Assembly (NCBI GenBank): GCA_900473045.1
Contig: UCKS01000005.1
Location: 62,001 to 126,000, forward strand
Direction: 5' to 3'
DNA: 64,000 nt
Source: Hyphomicrobiales bacterium
GTDB lineage: Bacteria > Pseudomonadota > Alphaproteobacteria > Rhizobiales > Rhizobiaceae
The notes below the pieces were generated by a model that was not told the DNA's origin, did no database searches, and saw only the letters and a program-made list of their open reading frames with translations. The stretch's first letter is position 1. Each line of letters starts with the position of its first letter. The translations under genes and the position numbers were made by a program. Of this stretch, positions 1-8,694 are shown one piece after another.

Positions 1-94
1 GCCGCATCTCGTGTGTGCGGCACAACGATCAGGCGAGAGGGCGCGGCCGCGCTAATCATACGGGTGATGCCTTGCCTGCTAGTTAGCCATTCAT

Positions 95-1093
95 TCAGGG
101 AATGGGATTAGCCGTTTCTACCGCCAAGTCCGAAAGTCCGGCGGGATAGGTGCGGCCGCTGAGAGGGACCGCGTCGATCGCTGCAATCAGCCTGTCGACC
201 AGCAGGTTTTCGGCGCGGCTGCCACGCGCAAACCGCCGGGTGACCAGGTAGACGTCGGCGGCCGGCGGGTTCTCGTAGGGCGGCAGCTGCCAGAGGTGCC
301 GCGCCTCAATATCGGCAGAAACGACATGGATCGGCAAGGGGCCGAATCCGAAGCCAACCTTGATCAGCCGCTTGACCTCTTCGAGGTTGGTGAAAAGGCC
401 AAGCACCTGGCCGCTGAAGTTTTCCCGCTGCCGCAGCCGTGCGACCGGTGCCAGAGCGCCACCGAGATGGTCGGTCTTGAAGGAGACATAGTCGAGTGTG
501 GCGAGATCGGCGGTCTCCGTCCCGCGCTTGCCGAACAGCGGGTGACCGGGGGCGCAGAAAAAGCCGAAATGCTCGCGATACAGCACCGTATAATCCAGCT
601 CCGGGTGCTTTTCGTGGGCAAGGCAGATGCCGAGGCAGGCCTCGCCGGACAGAACGTTATCGATGACCGTCTGGCTGGCGGACACCGTGGTGGAGAAACT
701 GACCCGCGGAAATGTCCTGTGAAAATCGGCCAGGAACCGATCGAGGAACGGGCATTCGATATGGCTGGCAAAGGCCATTTCAACATGGCCGGTCACCAGA
801 TCCCGATCGTCCTTGACGAGATCCGGCAGGCCGTTGACGATGTTGAACATGGTCTGGCATTCGGCATAGAGCCGCGCCCCGGCTGGCGTCGTGCGGAAAT
901 GGTTGGAGGAGCGGTCGATCAGGCGGCAGGCCATGTGCTCTTCGAGGCGACGCAGCGCATTGCTGATGGTCGGCTGCTTCAGCGACAGGCGGTTGCCTGC
1001 AGCCGTCAGGCTCTTTTCCTCGACGATCACCGTGAAGGTGCGCAACAGGTTCCAGTCGATCTCCCAGACGAAGCGGCGTCTTGGGCTGGCCAT
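95..1093 (-). CDS. LysR-family transcriptional regulator
   Basis: A 332-residue protein with the LysR layout: a winged helix-turn-helix at about residues 14-70 (the SLTAAGNRLSLKQPTISNAL stretch is the recognition region) followed by a co-inducer binding domain of two Rossmann-like lobes to about residue 310. GAGG lies 6 bases before the ATG. It is divergent from the operon starting at 1201, with about 107 bases between the starts, the usual arrangement for a LysR activator of a catabolic operon. The ligand is unknown; I infer a substrate or intermediate of the neighbouring pathway. The family call is firm, the target is inference. Confidence 0.93.
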   Translation of the reverse strand: MASPRRRFVWEIDWNLLRTFTVIVEEKSLTAAGNRLSLKQPTISNALRRLEEHMACRLIDRSSNHFRTTPAGARLYAECQTMFNIVNGLPDLVKDDRDLVTGHVEMAFASHIECPFLDRFLADFHRTFPRVSFSTTVSASQTVIDNVLSGEACLGICLAHEKHPELDYTVLYREHFGFFCAPGHPLFGKRGTETADLATLDYVSFKTDHLGGALAPVARLRQRENFSGQVLGLFTNLEEVKRLIKVGFGFGPLPIHVVSADIEARHLWQLPPYENPPAADVYLVTRRFARGSRAENLLVDRLIAAIDAVPLSGRTYPAGLSDLAVETANPIP

Positions 1094-1097
1094 GGGT

Positions 1098-1132
1098 CAC
1101 CTCATTCATTTGGTGAATGCTGGTCCTTCACC
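1098..1132. promoter_or_regulatory. Candidate LysR operator between divergent genes
   Basis: Two overlapping inverted repeats lie in the divergent intergenic region: TCACC-N9-GGTGA type arms (1098-1116) and ATTCA-N5-TGAAT (1104-1118), followed by a further TTCACC at 1127-1132. LysR proteins typically bind interrupted palindromes in this position. Seen in sequence; binding is inferred. Confidence 0.4.
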
Positions 1133-1200
1133 TAATGTATTTGTCGGGGCGAGTCCATTGTGGTTTGATCATCGTCATCCGAGACCCAGCGAGGCGTGAC

Positions 1201-2838
1201 GTGACCGACAGTACCCAAGTTTTCCCCGATTTCGGATTGAGCCCGGAGGAGCAGCATCAGGCTGTGCGCGGTCATTACTACGAATACCCAGGTATGGATG
1301 GCGCACGAGGAGAAATCTGGTGCTACACGCGATCCTATGCCTATGCGCGCGGCGCGATGGTCGACCTGCATATCAGTTCGACGGCATACTCTTGCCGGCT
1401 GGAGATCGTTCGCGATGGTGCGGTGCAGACGAGCGTTTATGGCACAGACGATATCGCCACGATATGGCAGGAAACGCCTGATCAGGTTTCAGTGACCGGC
1501 TGCGGCTGGGCGCCGACCTTCACATTCCAGGTCCATGACAGCTGGCCATCCGGCGCCTACCGTATCACGCTGACGGCCGAGGGGCGCGACGGCAAGCCGA
1601 TCCAATGTCATCACATGATCATCGTCCTGCCGAATGCTGGCCCAAAACCCGGCCGTATCCTGCAGGTCGCCGCCACCGGCACCTGGACGGCCTATAATAC
1701 CTGGGGCGGCTCGAACCACTATCAGGGCATCACCGGCCCCAACCGCGACAAATACGCGACCACCGTCAGCATCGAGCGGCCGCTCTGCCGCGGCTTCGTC
1801 GTGTTGCCGCCGGATGCGCCGCGCGTGCCGCTGGAGGTGAGCCTGCCGCCGGGCACCATCCCGCGTTATCCGCACATGGAATGGGCCTTTGCCAACGGTT
1901 ATTCGAAGAAATACACCTCCTCGGGCTGGGCGAGCTATGACAGCCAGTTCTTCCGCTGGGCGGAGCGTCAGGGCTATGGCGTCGATCTCGCCAGCCAACA
2001 CGAGTTGCACACCAATCCCGGCATTCTCACCGATTATGACTGCGTCGTCTTCGTCGGCCATGACGAATACTGGACCTGGGAAATGCGCGATGCCGTCGAT
2101 GCCTATGTCGATCAGGGCGGCCATGTCGCGCGCTTTGCCGGCAATTTCATGTGGCAGACGCGGCTGGAGGACGAGGGCCAGCGGCAGGTCTGCTTCAAGT
2201 ATGTCGCGCGCAAGGAAGACCCGGTCTACCAAAGCGGCGACGTCACCCGCGCCACCAATTCCTGGGAAGCCCCTGAAATCGGCCGGCCCGGCGCGCTGAC
2301 CTTCGGGCTCAATGCCACCAACGGGGTCTATTCCGGTTGGGGCGGCTGCGCGCCGCGCGGTGTTCGTGGTTTCCCGATCTACCGGCCCCGCCACTGGGCC
2401 TTTGCTGGGACCGGTCTGTTCTACGGCGACCTGCTGGGTGCCGACAGTCATATCTACGGATATGAGGTCGATGGCCTTGCCTATGAAATCCGCTACGGCC
2501 TGCCATATCCGACCGCAGACAGCGGCGCGCCGGAGGGGCTGGAAATCCTGGCTCTGGGCATGGCCAGCCAGGTCGAGGAAAGCGATATTTTGACGCGCGA
2601 AGATTTGTTTTTCGGTGACGAGGATGGGCGCTTCATTGCCGAGACGCTGTATGGCGAGGCGAGCGACGAGAATATGGAAAAGGTCCGTTACAGCAACGGC
2701 ATGATCGTCAATTTCAAGCGCGGCAAGGGCGAGGTTTTCCACGCCGGCACCTGCGAATGGGTGGCCGGGCTGCTGCGCAAGGACGCAATGGTCGAGCGCG
2801 TCACCGCCAACGTCCTCAACCGCTATCTCAACCGATAA
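1201..2838 (+). CDS. N,N-dimethylformamidase large-subunit-like protein
   Basis: About 545 residues from the GTG at 1201, which has GCGAGG 6 bases upstream; an in-frame ATG at 1117 would add 28 residues of unconvincing sequence. The protein resembles the large (beta) subunit C-terminal region of N,N-dimethylformamidase, an amidohydrolase whose mononuclear iron is held by two Tyr and a Glu. The motif GHDEYWTWEMRD and the late GTCEW are the places I would look for metal ligands, but that assignment is inference. It lacks the small subunit found with true dimethylformamidases. First gene of a tight operon with an aminotransferase, a BKACE enzyme and two acetyl-transfer/removal enzymes, which suggests hydrolysis of an amide-bearing carbon/nitrogen source. 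Confidence 0.75.
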   Translation: MTDSTQVFPDFGLSPEEQHQAVRGHYYEYPGMDGARGEIWCYTRSYAYARGAMVDLHISSTAYSCRLEIVRDGAVQTSVYGTDDIATIWQETPDQVSVTGCGWAPTFTFQVHDSWPSGAYRITLTAEGRDGKPIQCHHMIIVLPNAGPKPGRILQVAATGTWTAYNTWGGSNHYQGITGPNRDKYATTVSIERPLCRGFVVLPPDAPRVPLEVSLPPGTIPRYPHMEWAFANGYSKKYTSSGWASYDSQFFRWAERQGYGVDLASQHELHTNPGILTDYDCVVFVGHDEYWTWEMRDAVDAYVDQGGHVARFAGNFMWQTRLEDEGQRQVCFKYVARKEDPVYQSGDVTRATNSWEAPEIGRPGALTFGLNATNGVYSGWGGCAPRGVRGFPIYRPRHWAFAGTGLFYGDLLGADSHIYGYEVDGLAYEIRYGLPYPTADSGAPEGLEILALGMASQVEESDILTREDLFFGDEDGRFIAETLYGEASDENMEKVRYSNGMIVNFKRGKGEVFHAGTCEWVAGLLRKDAMVERVTANVLNRYLNR

Positions 2839-2859
2839 TTCCATCCAGAGCAGAGCATC

Positions 2860-4230
2860 ATGAACATCCAAGCCAATGAGCGGCCCGCATCGCATCTCTT
2901 CTACGTGACACGCCTGCGCCGGCCGCTGGTCGATCGCGCCCAGGGCATCTATTTCTGGACGCAGGACGGCCGCCGTTTCATCGACGGTTCCAGCGGGCCG
3001 ATGGTCAGCAATATCGGTCACGGCAACCGCCATGTCATCGAGGCGATGAAGCGGCAGATGGAGAAGACGAGCTTCGCCTACCGCCTGCATTTCGAAAATG
3101 AACCGGCCGAGGTACTGGCCCGGCGGCTGGCGGAGAAGATGGCCGGCGATCTCGACCGGATCTTCTTTGTCTCCGGCGGCTCGGAAGCGGTGGAATCGGC
3201 GATCAAGCTGGCGCGGCAATGGGCAGTGGCAACCAACCAGCCGAAGCGCTGGAAGGTGATCTGCCGGTTTCCGTCCTATCATGGCGGCACGATGGGCGCG
3301 CTTGGCGTGACCGGTGACCTGGCACTGACCGAAACCTTTGCACCGCAGATCCAGCCGATGCCGGCCATCCCCGCACCGACGGCCTACCGCGACCGCGACA
3401 ACCTGACGATGGAACAGCGCGGCCTGCGCTATGCCGACATGCTGGAGGAGAAAATCCTTTCCGAAGGTCCGGAAAGCGTCGTCGCCTTCATCATGGAACC
3501 GATCGGCGGGGCGGCGACGGCGGCGCTGGTAGCGCCAGACAGCTATTTCGCGCGCATCCGCGAAATCTGCGACAAGTACGGCATCCTTTTGATCCATGAC
3601 GAGGTGATGAGCGGTGCCGCGCGCACCGGCCGCTATCTCGGCGGCGATCACTGGAACTGCAAGCCGGATATCATCACGCTGTCAAAGGGGATCGGCTCCG
3701 GCTATGCCGCGCTCGGCGCCATGGCGGCCTCGGCGAAACTGGTCAAGCCGGTGCTCGACATGGGCGGCTTCCAGCATGGCTATACCTATGCCGGCAATCC
3801 ACTCGCCTGCGCTGCGGGCCTGGCGGTGCTTGAGGAGATGGATCGGCTTGGCGTCGAAGCCAACGCGGCTTCCATGGGCGATCTGCTGAAATCCGAGCTG
3901 GAAGGCTTGTCGAAACGCTTCCCGTTTATCGCTGGGGTGCGCGGCAAGGGCCTGCTGATCGGCGCCGATCTTGTGGCAGACCCTGTAACCTTCAAATCCT
4001 TTCCCAAATCGCAGGCGACCAACCAGCGGCTGCTCGATATCGCCTATGACAAGGGGCTGATCCTCTATTCGCGCCGTATCCGTGGCGATGGTTACGAGGC
4101 CGATAACCTGATCCTGGCGCCGCCGCTGATCATCACGGCGGCCGAAATTGGTGAAATGGTTTCCATTCTGGGCGACAGTTTCGAACAGCTGGCGCGCGAG
4201 CTTGACCTGCCAGTTAACGGATCATTGTAA
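2860..4230 (+). CDS. Class III pyridoxal-phosphate aminotransferase
   Basis: A 456-residue fold-type I aminotransferase of class III (omega-amino acid / acetylornithine-like). Visible marks are the cofactor-phosphate loop SGGSEAVESAIKLAR near residue 106, the LIHDEVMSGAARTGR segment with the ring-binding Asp, and the Schiff-base Lys276 in TLSKGIGSGYA. It starts 21 bases after the upstream stop (GAGCAGAGCATC precedes the ATG). In the operon it would turn an amine into an aldehyde or ketone; next to a beta-keto acid cleavage enzyme, a beta-amino acid to beta-keto acid step is attractive. The true amino donor cannot be told from sequence. Confidence 0.92.
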   Translation: MNIQANERPASHLFYVTRLRRPLVDRAQGIYFWTQDGRRFIDGSSGPMVSNIGHGNRHVIEAMKRQMEKTSFAYRLHFENEPAEVLARRLAEKMAGDLDRIFFVSGGSEAVESAIKLARQWAVATNQPKRWKVICRFPSYHGGTMGALGVTGDLALTETFAPQIQPMPAIPAPTAYRDRDNLTMEQRGLRYADMLEEKILSEGPESVVAFIMEPIGGAATAALVAPDSYFARIREICDKYGILLIHDEVMSGAARTGRYLGGDHWNCKPDIITLSKGIGSGYAALGAMAASAKLVKPVLDMGGFQHGYTYAGNPLACAAGLAVLEEMDRLGVEANAASMGDLLKSELEGLSKRFPFIAGVRGKGLLIGADLVADPVTFKSFPKSQATNQRLLDIAYDKGLILYSRRIRGDGYEADNLILAPPLIITAAEIGEMVSILGDSFEQLARELDLPVNGSL

Positions 4231-4234
4231 GATC

Positions 4235-5164
4235 ATGAAAAATAAAGTCATTATTACCTGCGCCGTCACCGGATCTGTCCACACGCCGTCGATGAGCCCC
4301 TATCTGCCAGTGACGCCGGACCAGATCGCCGAACAGGCAATCGCCGCTGCCGAGGCTGGTGCATCGATCCTGCATCTGCATGCCCGCAATCCCGCTGACG
4401 GCCGCCCGACCGCCGATCCGGCCGTGTTCATGCAGTTCCTACCGCGCATCAAGCAGGCGACGGATGCCGTCATCAATATCTCTACCGGCGGCAGTTCGCT
4501 GATGACGCTGGACGAACGGCTGGCGGCTTCACTTCAGGCACAGCCGGAAATGTGCTCGCTCAACATGGGCTCGATGAATTTCGGTATTTTCCCGCTCGCC
4601 AAGCCCGGCATGGAATGGCAACACGAATGGGAGCCGCAGCTGCTTGAAGCGACGCGCGGCACGATCTTCAAGAACACCTTTGCCGATATCGAAGACATCC
4701 TCAAACGGCTGGGCGAGGGGTGTGGCACCCGCTTCGAATTCGAATGCTATGATGTCGGCCATCTCTATTCGCTGAAGCATTTCTACGATCGCGGCCTGGT
4801 GAAAGGCCCGCTGTTCATCCAATTCGTGCTCGGCATTCTCGGCGGTATCGGTGCCGATCCCGACAATCTCAGTCACATGAAGCGTATTGCCGACAAGCTG
4901 TTCGGCAGTGATTACCACTTCTCGGTGCTGGCGGCCGGCCGCCAGCAGATGCCGCTGATCACCATGGGGGCGGCGATGGGCGGCAATGTGCGGGTCGGGC
5001 TGGAAGACAGCCTCTATCTCGGGCGAGGAGAACTGGCGAAATCCAACGCCGATCAGGTGAGCCGCATCCGCACCATTCTCGAAGCCCTGTCGCTGGAGGT
5101 CGCCACACCCGACGAGGCGCGCACAATGCTGGCGCTCAAGGGCGGCGATCGGGTGGGCTTCTGA
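4235..5164 (+). CDS. Beta-keto acid cleavage enzyme (BKACE, DUF849 family)
   Basis: A 309-residue member of the BKACE family (prototype Kce, 3-keto-5-aminohexanoate cleavage enzyme), which condenses a beta-keto acid with acetyl-CoA and cleaves it to acetoacetate and a new CoA ester. The zinc ligand pair His47-x-His49 is present in LHLHARNPADGRP, and the TIM-barrel motifs NISTGGS and MCSLNMGSMNFG follow. I take the ATG at 4235, four bases after the aminotransferase stop; a longer reading from 4148 overlaps that gene and lacks family similarity. The substrate side chain is unknown but should be the product of the aminotransferase. Translationally coupled to the next gene. Confidence 0.93.
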   Translation: MKNKVIITCAVTGSVHTPSMSPYLPVTPDQIAEQAIAAAEAGASILHLHARNPADGRPTADPAVFMQFLPRIKQATDAVINISTGGSSLMTLDERLAASLQAQPEMCSLNMGSMNFGIFPLAKPGMEWQHEWEPQLLEATRGTIFKNTFADIEDILKRLGEGCGTRFEFECYDVGHLYSLKHFYDRGLVKGPLFIQFVLGILGGIGADPDNLSHMKRIADKLFGSDYHFSVLAAGRQQMPLITMGAAMGGNVRVGLEDSLYLGRGELAKSNADQVSRIRTILEALSLEVATPDEARTMLALKGGDRVGF

Positions 5165-5679
5165 TGGCGGCGGATATCCCCAACCAGCCCGTGGACATTC
5201 GCATCGCGACCGCTGAGGATGCGCATCTCATCCATGCCGGCCTCATGATCATCGCCCGGCATCTCGAGGCCAAAGGCAAGGTCACGGCAACGCCGGGGGA
5301 TCTTCGCAAACACGGTTTTGGCCCACAACCCGCGTTCACCGTGTTGGTTGCCGAAATCGGTGGAGAATTTGCCGGTATGTGCCTGTTCTTCCAGAGCTTC
5401 TCGACCTGGCGCGGGCAGAAGGGGGCTTACATCCAGGATATTGCCGTCGAAGAGCGCTTTCGCGGTGCCGGCATCGGCGTAGCACTTCTGCGTCACACGG
5501 CGGCACATGTCCGCGCCGGGGGAGGTACCTATCTGCGGCTGTCAGTCGATGCGAAGAATGTCTCAGCCCAGCATTTCTATCAGCGGATGGGGCTTGCGTG
5601 GTCTGAGGAAGAACGCATTCATGCCGCCTATGGCGATGCCTTCGAAGCACTGGCCGGACAGCATGAGAGCGGGGTTTGA
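5164..5679 (+). CDS. GNAT-family N-acetyltransferase
   Basis: A 171-residue GNAT acetyltransferase. The acetyl-CoA pyrophosphate loop is visible as VEERFRGAGIGVALLRH around residues 97-113, preceded by beta4 (GAYIQDIAVE) and followed by ARNFYQ-type beta5/alpha4 (AQHFYQRMGL). Its ATG overlaps the previous stop by one base (TGATG), so the two are translated together. Placed beside a deacetylase, it may acetylate an amine intermediate or a toxic amine substrate, or simply detoxify; the acceptor is unknown. Confidence 0.9.
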   Translation: MAADIPNQPVDIRIATAEDAHLIHAGLMIIARHLEAKGKVTATPGDLRKHGFGPQPAFTVLVAEIGGEFAGMCLFFQSFSTWRGQKGAYIQDIAVEERFRGAGIGVALLRHTAAHVRAGGGTYLRLSVDAKNVSAQHFYQRMGLAWSEEERIHAAYGDAFEALAGQHESGV

Positions 5680-5682
5680 GGG

Positions 5683-6708
5683 ATGAGCATGAAAACCTTC
5701 TATGCGGAAGAGCAGGCGAAACACGATCCGAGAATGTTCCTGTCAAGCGGCGCGCCGCAGCCCAACCCGGAAAAGCCGGAGCGGATCGCGCTGCTGCTTG
5801 AAGGCGCAAAGGCGGCCGGATCCGAGATCGTCCGGCCGCGCGATCACGGCCTGAAGCCGATCGCCGCCATCCACACGCCGGAATATCTCGAATTCCTGCA
5901 GAATATCTTTCTGCGCTGGCAGCGGATCGAAGGCGCCTCGGAGGAGGTGATCCCGAATATTCATCCGCTGGCGCGCACCGGCCGTTATCCGGCCTCCGCC
6001 GTCGGCCAGGCCGGTTACCATATGGCCGATACGGCGTGCCCGATCTCAGCCGATACCTGGGGCAGCGCCTGCTGGAGCGCCTGGAGTGCCGTCGAGGCGG
6101 CGGAAGCCGTTCTGGCCGGTGCCCGCCACGCGTACGCACTCTGCCGCCCGCCCGGCCATCACGCCTTCGCCGACGTCGCCGGCGGTTTCTGCTTCCTCAA
6201 CAATTCGGCGATTGCCGCGCAACATCTGCTCAAGTTGTCGAAACGCGTCGCCATTCTTGATGTCGACCTGCATCACGGCAACGGTACGCAAGGCATCTTC
6301 TACGGTCGCAGCGATGTGTTGACGGTCTCGTTGCATGCCGACCCGGTGCGGTTCTATCCGTTCTTCTGGGGCAATGCCGACGAGCGCGGCGAAGGCCTGG
6401 GCCTCGGCTATAATTACAATCTGCCATTGCAGCGCAAGACAGCCGACGCCGGATTTCTTGAGGCACTGCAGGCCGCAAGCCGTCGTATCGAAGCCTATGC
6501 TCCGGATGCGCTGGTGGTTGCGCTCGGCCTCGACGCTTTCGAGGGCGACCCGTTCGGTGGACTATCCGTCTCGACACCGGGCTTTGCCCGTATCGCCGAA
6601 GCCATCGGCAGCCTCGGCCTGCCGACCGTCATCGTCCAGGAAGGTGGCTATCTCTGCGACCAACTCGGCGACAACCTGACATCGTTTCTGACCGGCTTTG
6701 GAAACTGA
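5683..6708 (+). CDS. Histone deacetylase-like / acetylpolyamine amidohydrolase
   Basis: A 341-residue zinc amidohydrolase of the arginase/deacetylase fold, closest in style to bacterial acetylpolyamine amidohydrolases. It keeps the tandem catalytic histidines (RPPGHHAF), the zinc ligands in LDVDLHHGNGTQ, and the third ligand Asp in GLDAFEGDPFGG. It starts 4 bases after the GNAT stop and is the last gene before a strong hairpin. Such enzymes remove acetyl groups from N-acetyl-putrescine, -cadaverine or similar amines, so the substrate of this operon may be an N-acylated amine. Function class is firm, substrate is inferred. Confidence 0.9.
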   Translation: MSMKTFYAEEQAKHDPRMFLSSGAPQPNPEKPERIALLLEGAKAAGSEIVRPRDHGLKPIAAIHTPEYLEFLQNIFLRWQRIEGASEEVIPNIHPLARTGRYPASAVGQAGYHMADTACPISADTWGSACWSAWSAVEAAEAVLAGARHAYALCRPPGHHAFADVAGGFCFLNNSAIAAQHLLKLSKRVAILDVDLHHGNGTQGIFYGRSDVLTVSLHADPVRFYPFFWGNADERGEGLGLGYNYNLPLQRKTADAGFLEALQAASRRIEAYAPDALVVALGLDAFEGDPFGGLSVSTPGFARIAEAIGSLGLPTVIVQEGGYLCDQLGDNLTSFLTGFGN

Positions 6709-6710
6709 AA

Positions 6711-6747
6711 CATGGGATGTAAGCTCTCATCAAGCTTACATCCCATG
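6711..6747. terminator. Bidirectional hairpin terminator
   Basis: A perfect 15-base-pair stem (6711-6725 with 6733-6747) and a 7-base loop lie between the end of the catabolic operon and the convergent gene at 6763-7257. There is no clear T-run, but position and strength suggest termination in both directions. Confidence 0.75.
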
Positions 6748-6762
6748 TCGTCGTCAAAACCT

Positions 6763-7257
6763 CTAATTTGACGGCTTGAGCGACTTCAAAATTTCCCCGA
6801 GATCAGTGCTATGTGCGTCCTGGGTTGCTTTGGTGCCCCAATAGGTGACCACAAGCATCTTGCCTTCAGCAGGAGAAGCGAAGCCAATGGAGACCTCCAC
6901 GGGACCGTCTGCATCCGTGCCGTCGAACTCGATACTCCCGAAGTTCATGCCATTGATCTCGACGTCGCCAGAATCCTTTTGCGTTGCAGCGTCAATGGTG
7001 ACGCCGTTATCGGTCAAAAACTTGACGGCTTCGTCAATGACCTTGTCCATATCCTTATCTGTAGCAACATCGATCGAGAAATAGATCGCCGAATCTGGCG
7101 ACTTGGCTTCGATGCCGGAAACAGTTTCCTTAGGACTCCAGGCATCGGGAATGGTCACCGATGCAATCGGTGCATCGCTTGGAAAAACAAGCGTTTCGGC
7201 ATGGGCAATAAACGGCATTACGGCAAATGCCGCGGCTATCATCAATGTCTTTTTCAA
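6763..7257 (-). CDS. Exported protein of unknown function
   Basis: A 164-residue protein with a clear Sec signal peptide (MKKTLMIAAAFAVMPFIAHA, cleavage after residue 20). The mature part is an alternating beta/alpha sequence rich in Asp and Gly with the pattern of small periplasmic proteins (SIGFASPAEGKMLVVTYWG near the C-terminus). I do not recognise the family. It is convergent with the upstream operon and separated from the next remnants by about 280 bases in which I see nothing else. The start has GAGG-like purines (CTTTTGAAAAAG) upstream. Confidence 0.75.
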   Translation of the reverse strand: MKKTLMIAAAFAVMPFIAHAETLVFPSDAPIASVTIPDAWSPKETVSGIEAKSPDSAIYFSIDVATDKDMDKVIDEAVKFLTDNGVTIDAATQKDSGDVEINGMNFGSIEFDGTDADGPVEVSIGFASPAEGKMLVVTYWGTKATQDAHSTDLGEILKSLKPSN

Positions 7258-7533
7258 AAGAAGTCCTCTATTGGAAATGGGTTATTTTCGCGAGCAAGGG
7301 TTTCGTTTTTGTCGCTTGACGAAACTAGACCGGAAACGGTCCGAACATCAATTTAACTTGCCGTGAAATGTAGCGCCTTTCCATCCGTGGCGTCCGGACG
7401 AATGCCGATTACCGTGAGTGTAAAACCGGAGGAAGGATCAGATTCCCACGCGGAAATGGTGGATTCCTTGACTTGCTTACGAACGATCTCTCGGATTGAA
7501 CTGAATGTAGTGCCAGATTCAATTTTGGGCACG

Positions 7534-7555
7534 AAAAAACCGGGTAAAACCCGGT
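7534..7555 (-). terminator. Rho-independent terminator (minus strand)
   Basis: On the minus strand the 7-bp stem ACCGGGT/ACCCGGT with a TTT loop is followed directly by six T. It lies 60 bases beyond the end of the TniQ-like remnant and is oriented to end that transcript. Confidence 0.7.
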
Positions 7556-7614
7556 CTGATTGTTAGAACGTTTTTCCTGGACAGCCGTTACTCATCCTCC
7601 CGCTTCAGAGGGAC

Positions 7615-7941
7615 TTATTCGATCATCTCTCTCATCATCGAGATCAGTTTGCCGTAACCTTCCGTGCCGCTGTATTCCAGGAGTTCCGTTACCAGCCGAC
7701 CAAAAGCAACCGTCAGCTTGCCCGTGTGAACGTTTTGCTGACTGGCGATATCTGCCAATGTCTGGGCCACAGCACTTCTGCCCTCACTGGTGATTGCAAT
7801 TCCTTCCCGTGCCGCATCCACCCAATCGGTGTGAGTGAATGCTTCGAGATCAGGTTCCGGACCATGCCTAATGACGGCACCGAGGATCTCGGTGAAATGA
7901 ATTGCCGCCTGAAGTGGTAACGTGTCGAGCCAAGTCGCGTC
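7615..7941 (-). pseudogene. TniQ-like protein, C-terminal remnant
   Basis: An open frame without a proper start, reading WLDTLPLQAAIHFTEILGAV, then EAFTHTDWVDAARE, GRLVTELLEYSG and a final ISMMREMIE. This order matches my memory of the C-terminal half of TniQ-family proteins (transposition target-site proteins of Tn7/Tn5053-like elements): WLD-L-L-AA, a DW...A-GI segment, then FGRLY-type helix and a final L+RDH-like helix. A GTG at 7821 could give a 68-residue product. The upstream half is missing: the frame meets a broken cupin gene near 7942. No transposase partner is nearby. Family call is tentative. Confidence 0.4.
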
Positions 7942-8173
7942 CCGAGGGTGCCAGTGCCACGTCCAATACCCAGAACTTCGTGGGCTCCAGAATGGTAGTG
8001 CTGGTAGTCAAAACACCGTTTCAGATACCTGTCCATCCGTTCGCGGCGAACATGGTTTCAAATTCTTTCGACGACGCACCGTTGGGCATGACGCCCTTGT
8101 AAATTAACACCGAGAGCCGTTGGTTGTTGGGGACCCACCCGCTTGGGGGAAATAATATCTTCTGCTGATCCAC
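7942..8173 (-). pseudogene. YjlB-type cupin, frameshifted and truncated
   Basis: From a GTG at 8173 (AAGGAGGG upstream) the reading FPPSGWVPNNQRLSVLIYKG, then FETMFAANGW, matches the start of YjlB-like cupins. The frame breaks near 8030 and continues in another frame with FDYQHYHSGAHEVLGIGRGT, the cupin metal-site segment. The remaining half of the cupin is gone; sequence of a TniQ-like gene follows at 7941. So this is at least a double lesion (frameshift plus deletion join). Gene family is clear, function is lost. Confidence 0.7.
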
Positions 8174-8219
8174 GTGGGTTCCCTCCTTACCGGCGAGCTT
8201 CTTGCTGACGCTGCCCCTG

Positions 8220-8447
8220 TCATTTGTCAGCAGCGTCGCCGTCAACGTCATTCAGTGACGGGAGAAACGTCTCAACGTCCCGCTGTTCCCTATCGGATAG
8301 AGAGGCGATGCGCTTCTCCCAAAAATCGGCGGCTTCGGGTGGGTCGTTTTCCCAGTCCCGCGTCGAACCGAGATTGTCCGATCACGGCAACGCGGCGGCC
8401 ACCAAGGTGCCGGTTTCGTCGGCTAGCCTTTTTGATTGGTTTTCCAA
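8220..8447 (-). pseudogene. Small ORF interrupted by an in-frame TGA
   Basis: A TTG at 8447 with AGGAG five bases upstream opens a reading frame (ENQSKRLADETGTLVAAALP), interrupted by TGA at 8382-8384, then continues in the same frame with SDNLGSTRDWENDPPEAADF and an acidic tail to a stop at 8220. Composition on both sides of the stop is coherent, suggesting one ~75-residue gene with a nonsense mutation. It ends 46 bases before the cupin start, so the two were probably co-transcribed. Family not recognised. Confidence 0.4.
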
Positions 8448-8694
8448 ACTAAGCTCCTATGTTCGATCTTGCAGCCAGCTGTTCGCGACACAACGGACCG
8501 ATCACAAATGAGTTCCGCTGAGCATGAAGAGGGCTAGCATTTCAGGCACGACAAAGGCCGGGCACCGTCAATGTGCTGTCACGTTACCGGCGGGAGGCGG
8601 TAGGGAACATTCCAACCGGAAGGTTGATTGAAACCGGGCAGGAAGCGATCCGAATTGGCCCAATTTCGCGGCTTACAAAAACGATACGAGACAT

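Noticed and set aside
1489..3651. Very long minus-strand open frame opposite the amidohydrolase and aminotransferase genes
   Set aside because: It is the antisense of two clear genes in high-GC DNA; its composition (runs of Ala, Arg, His) is that of a shadow frame and it has no motif.
8607..8635. GGAAC-N19-TT match upstream of the ABC transporter
   Set aside because: Spacing differs from the other sites and TT alone is expected by chance once in 16 GGAAC sites; the operon is not of the stress type.
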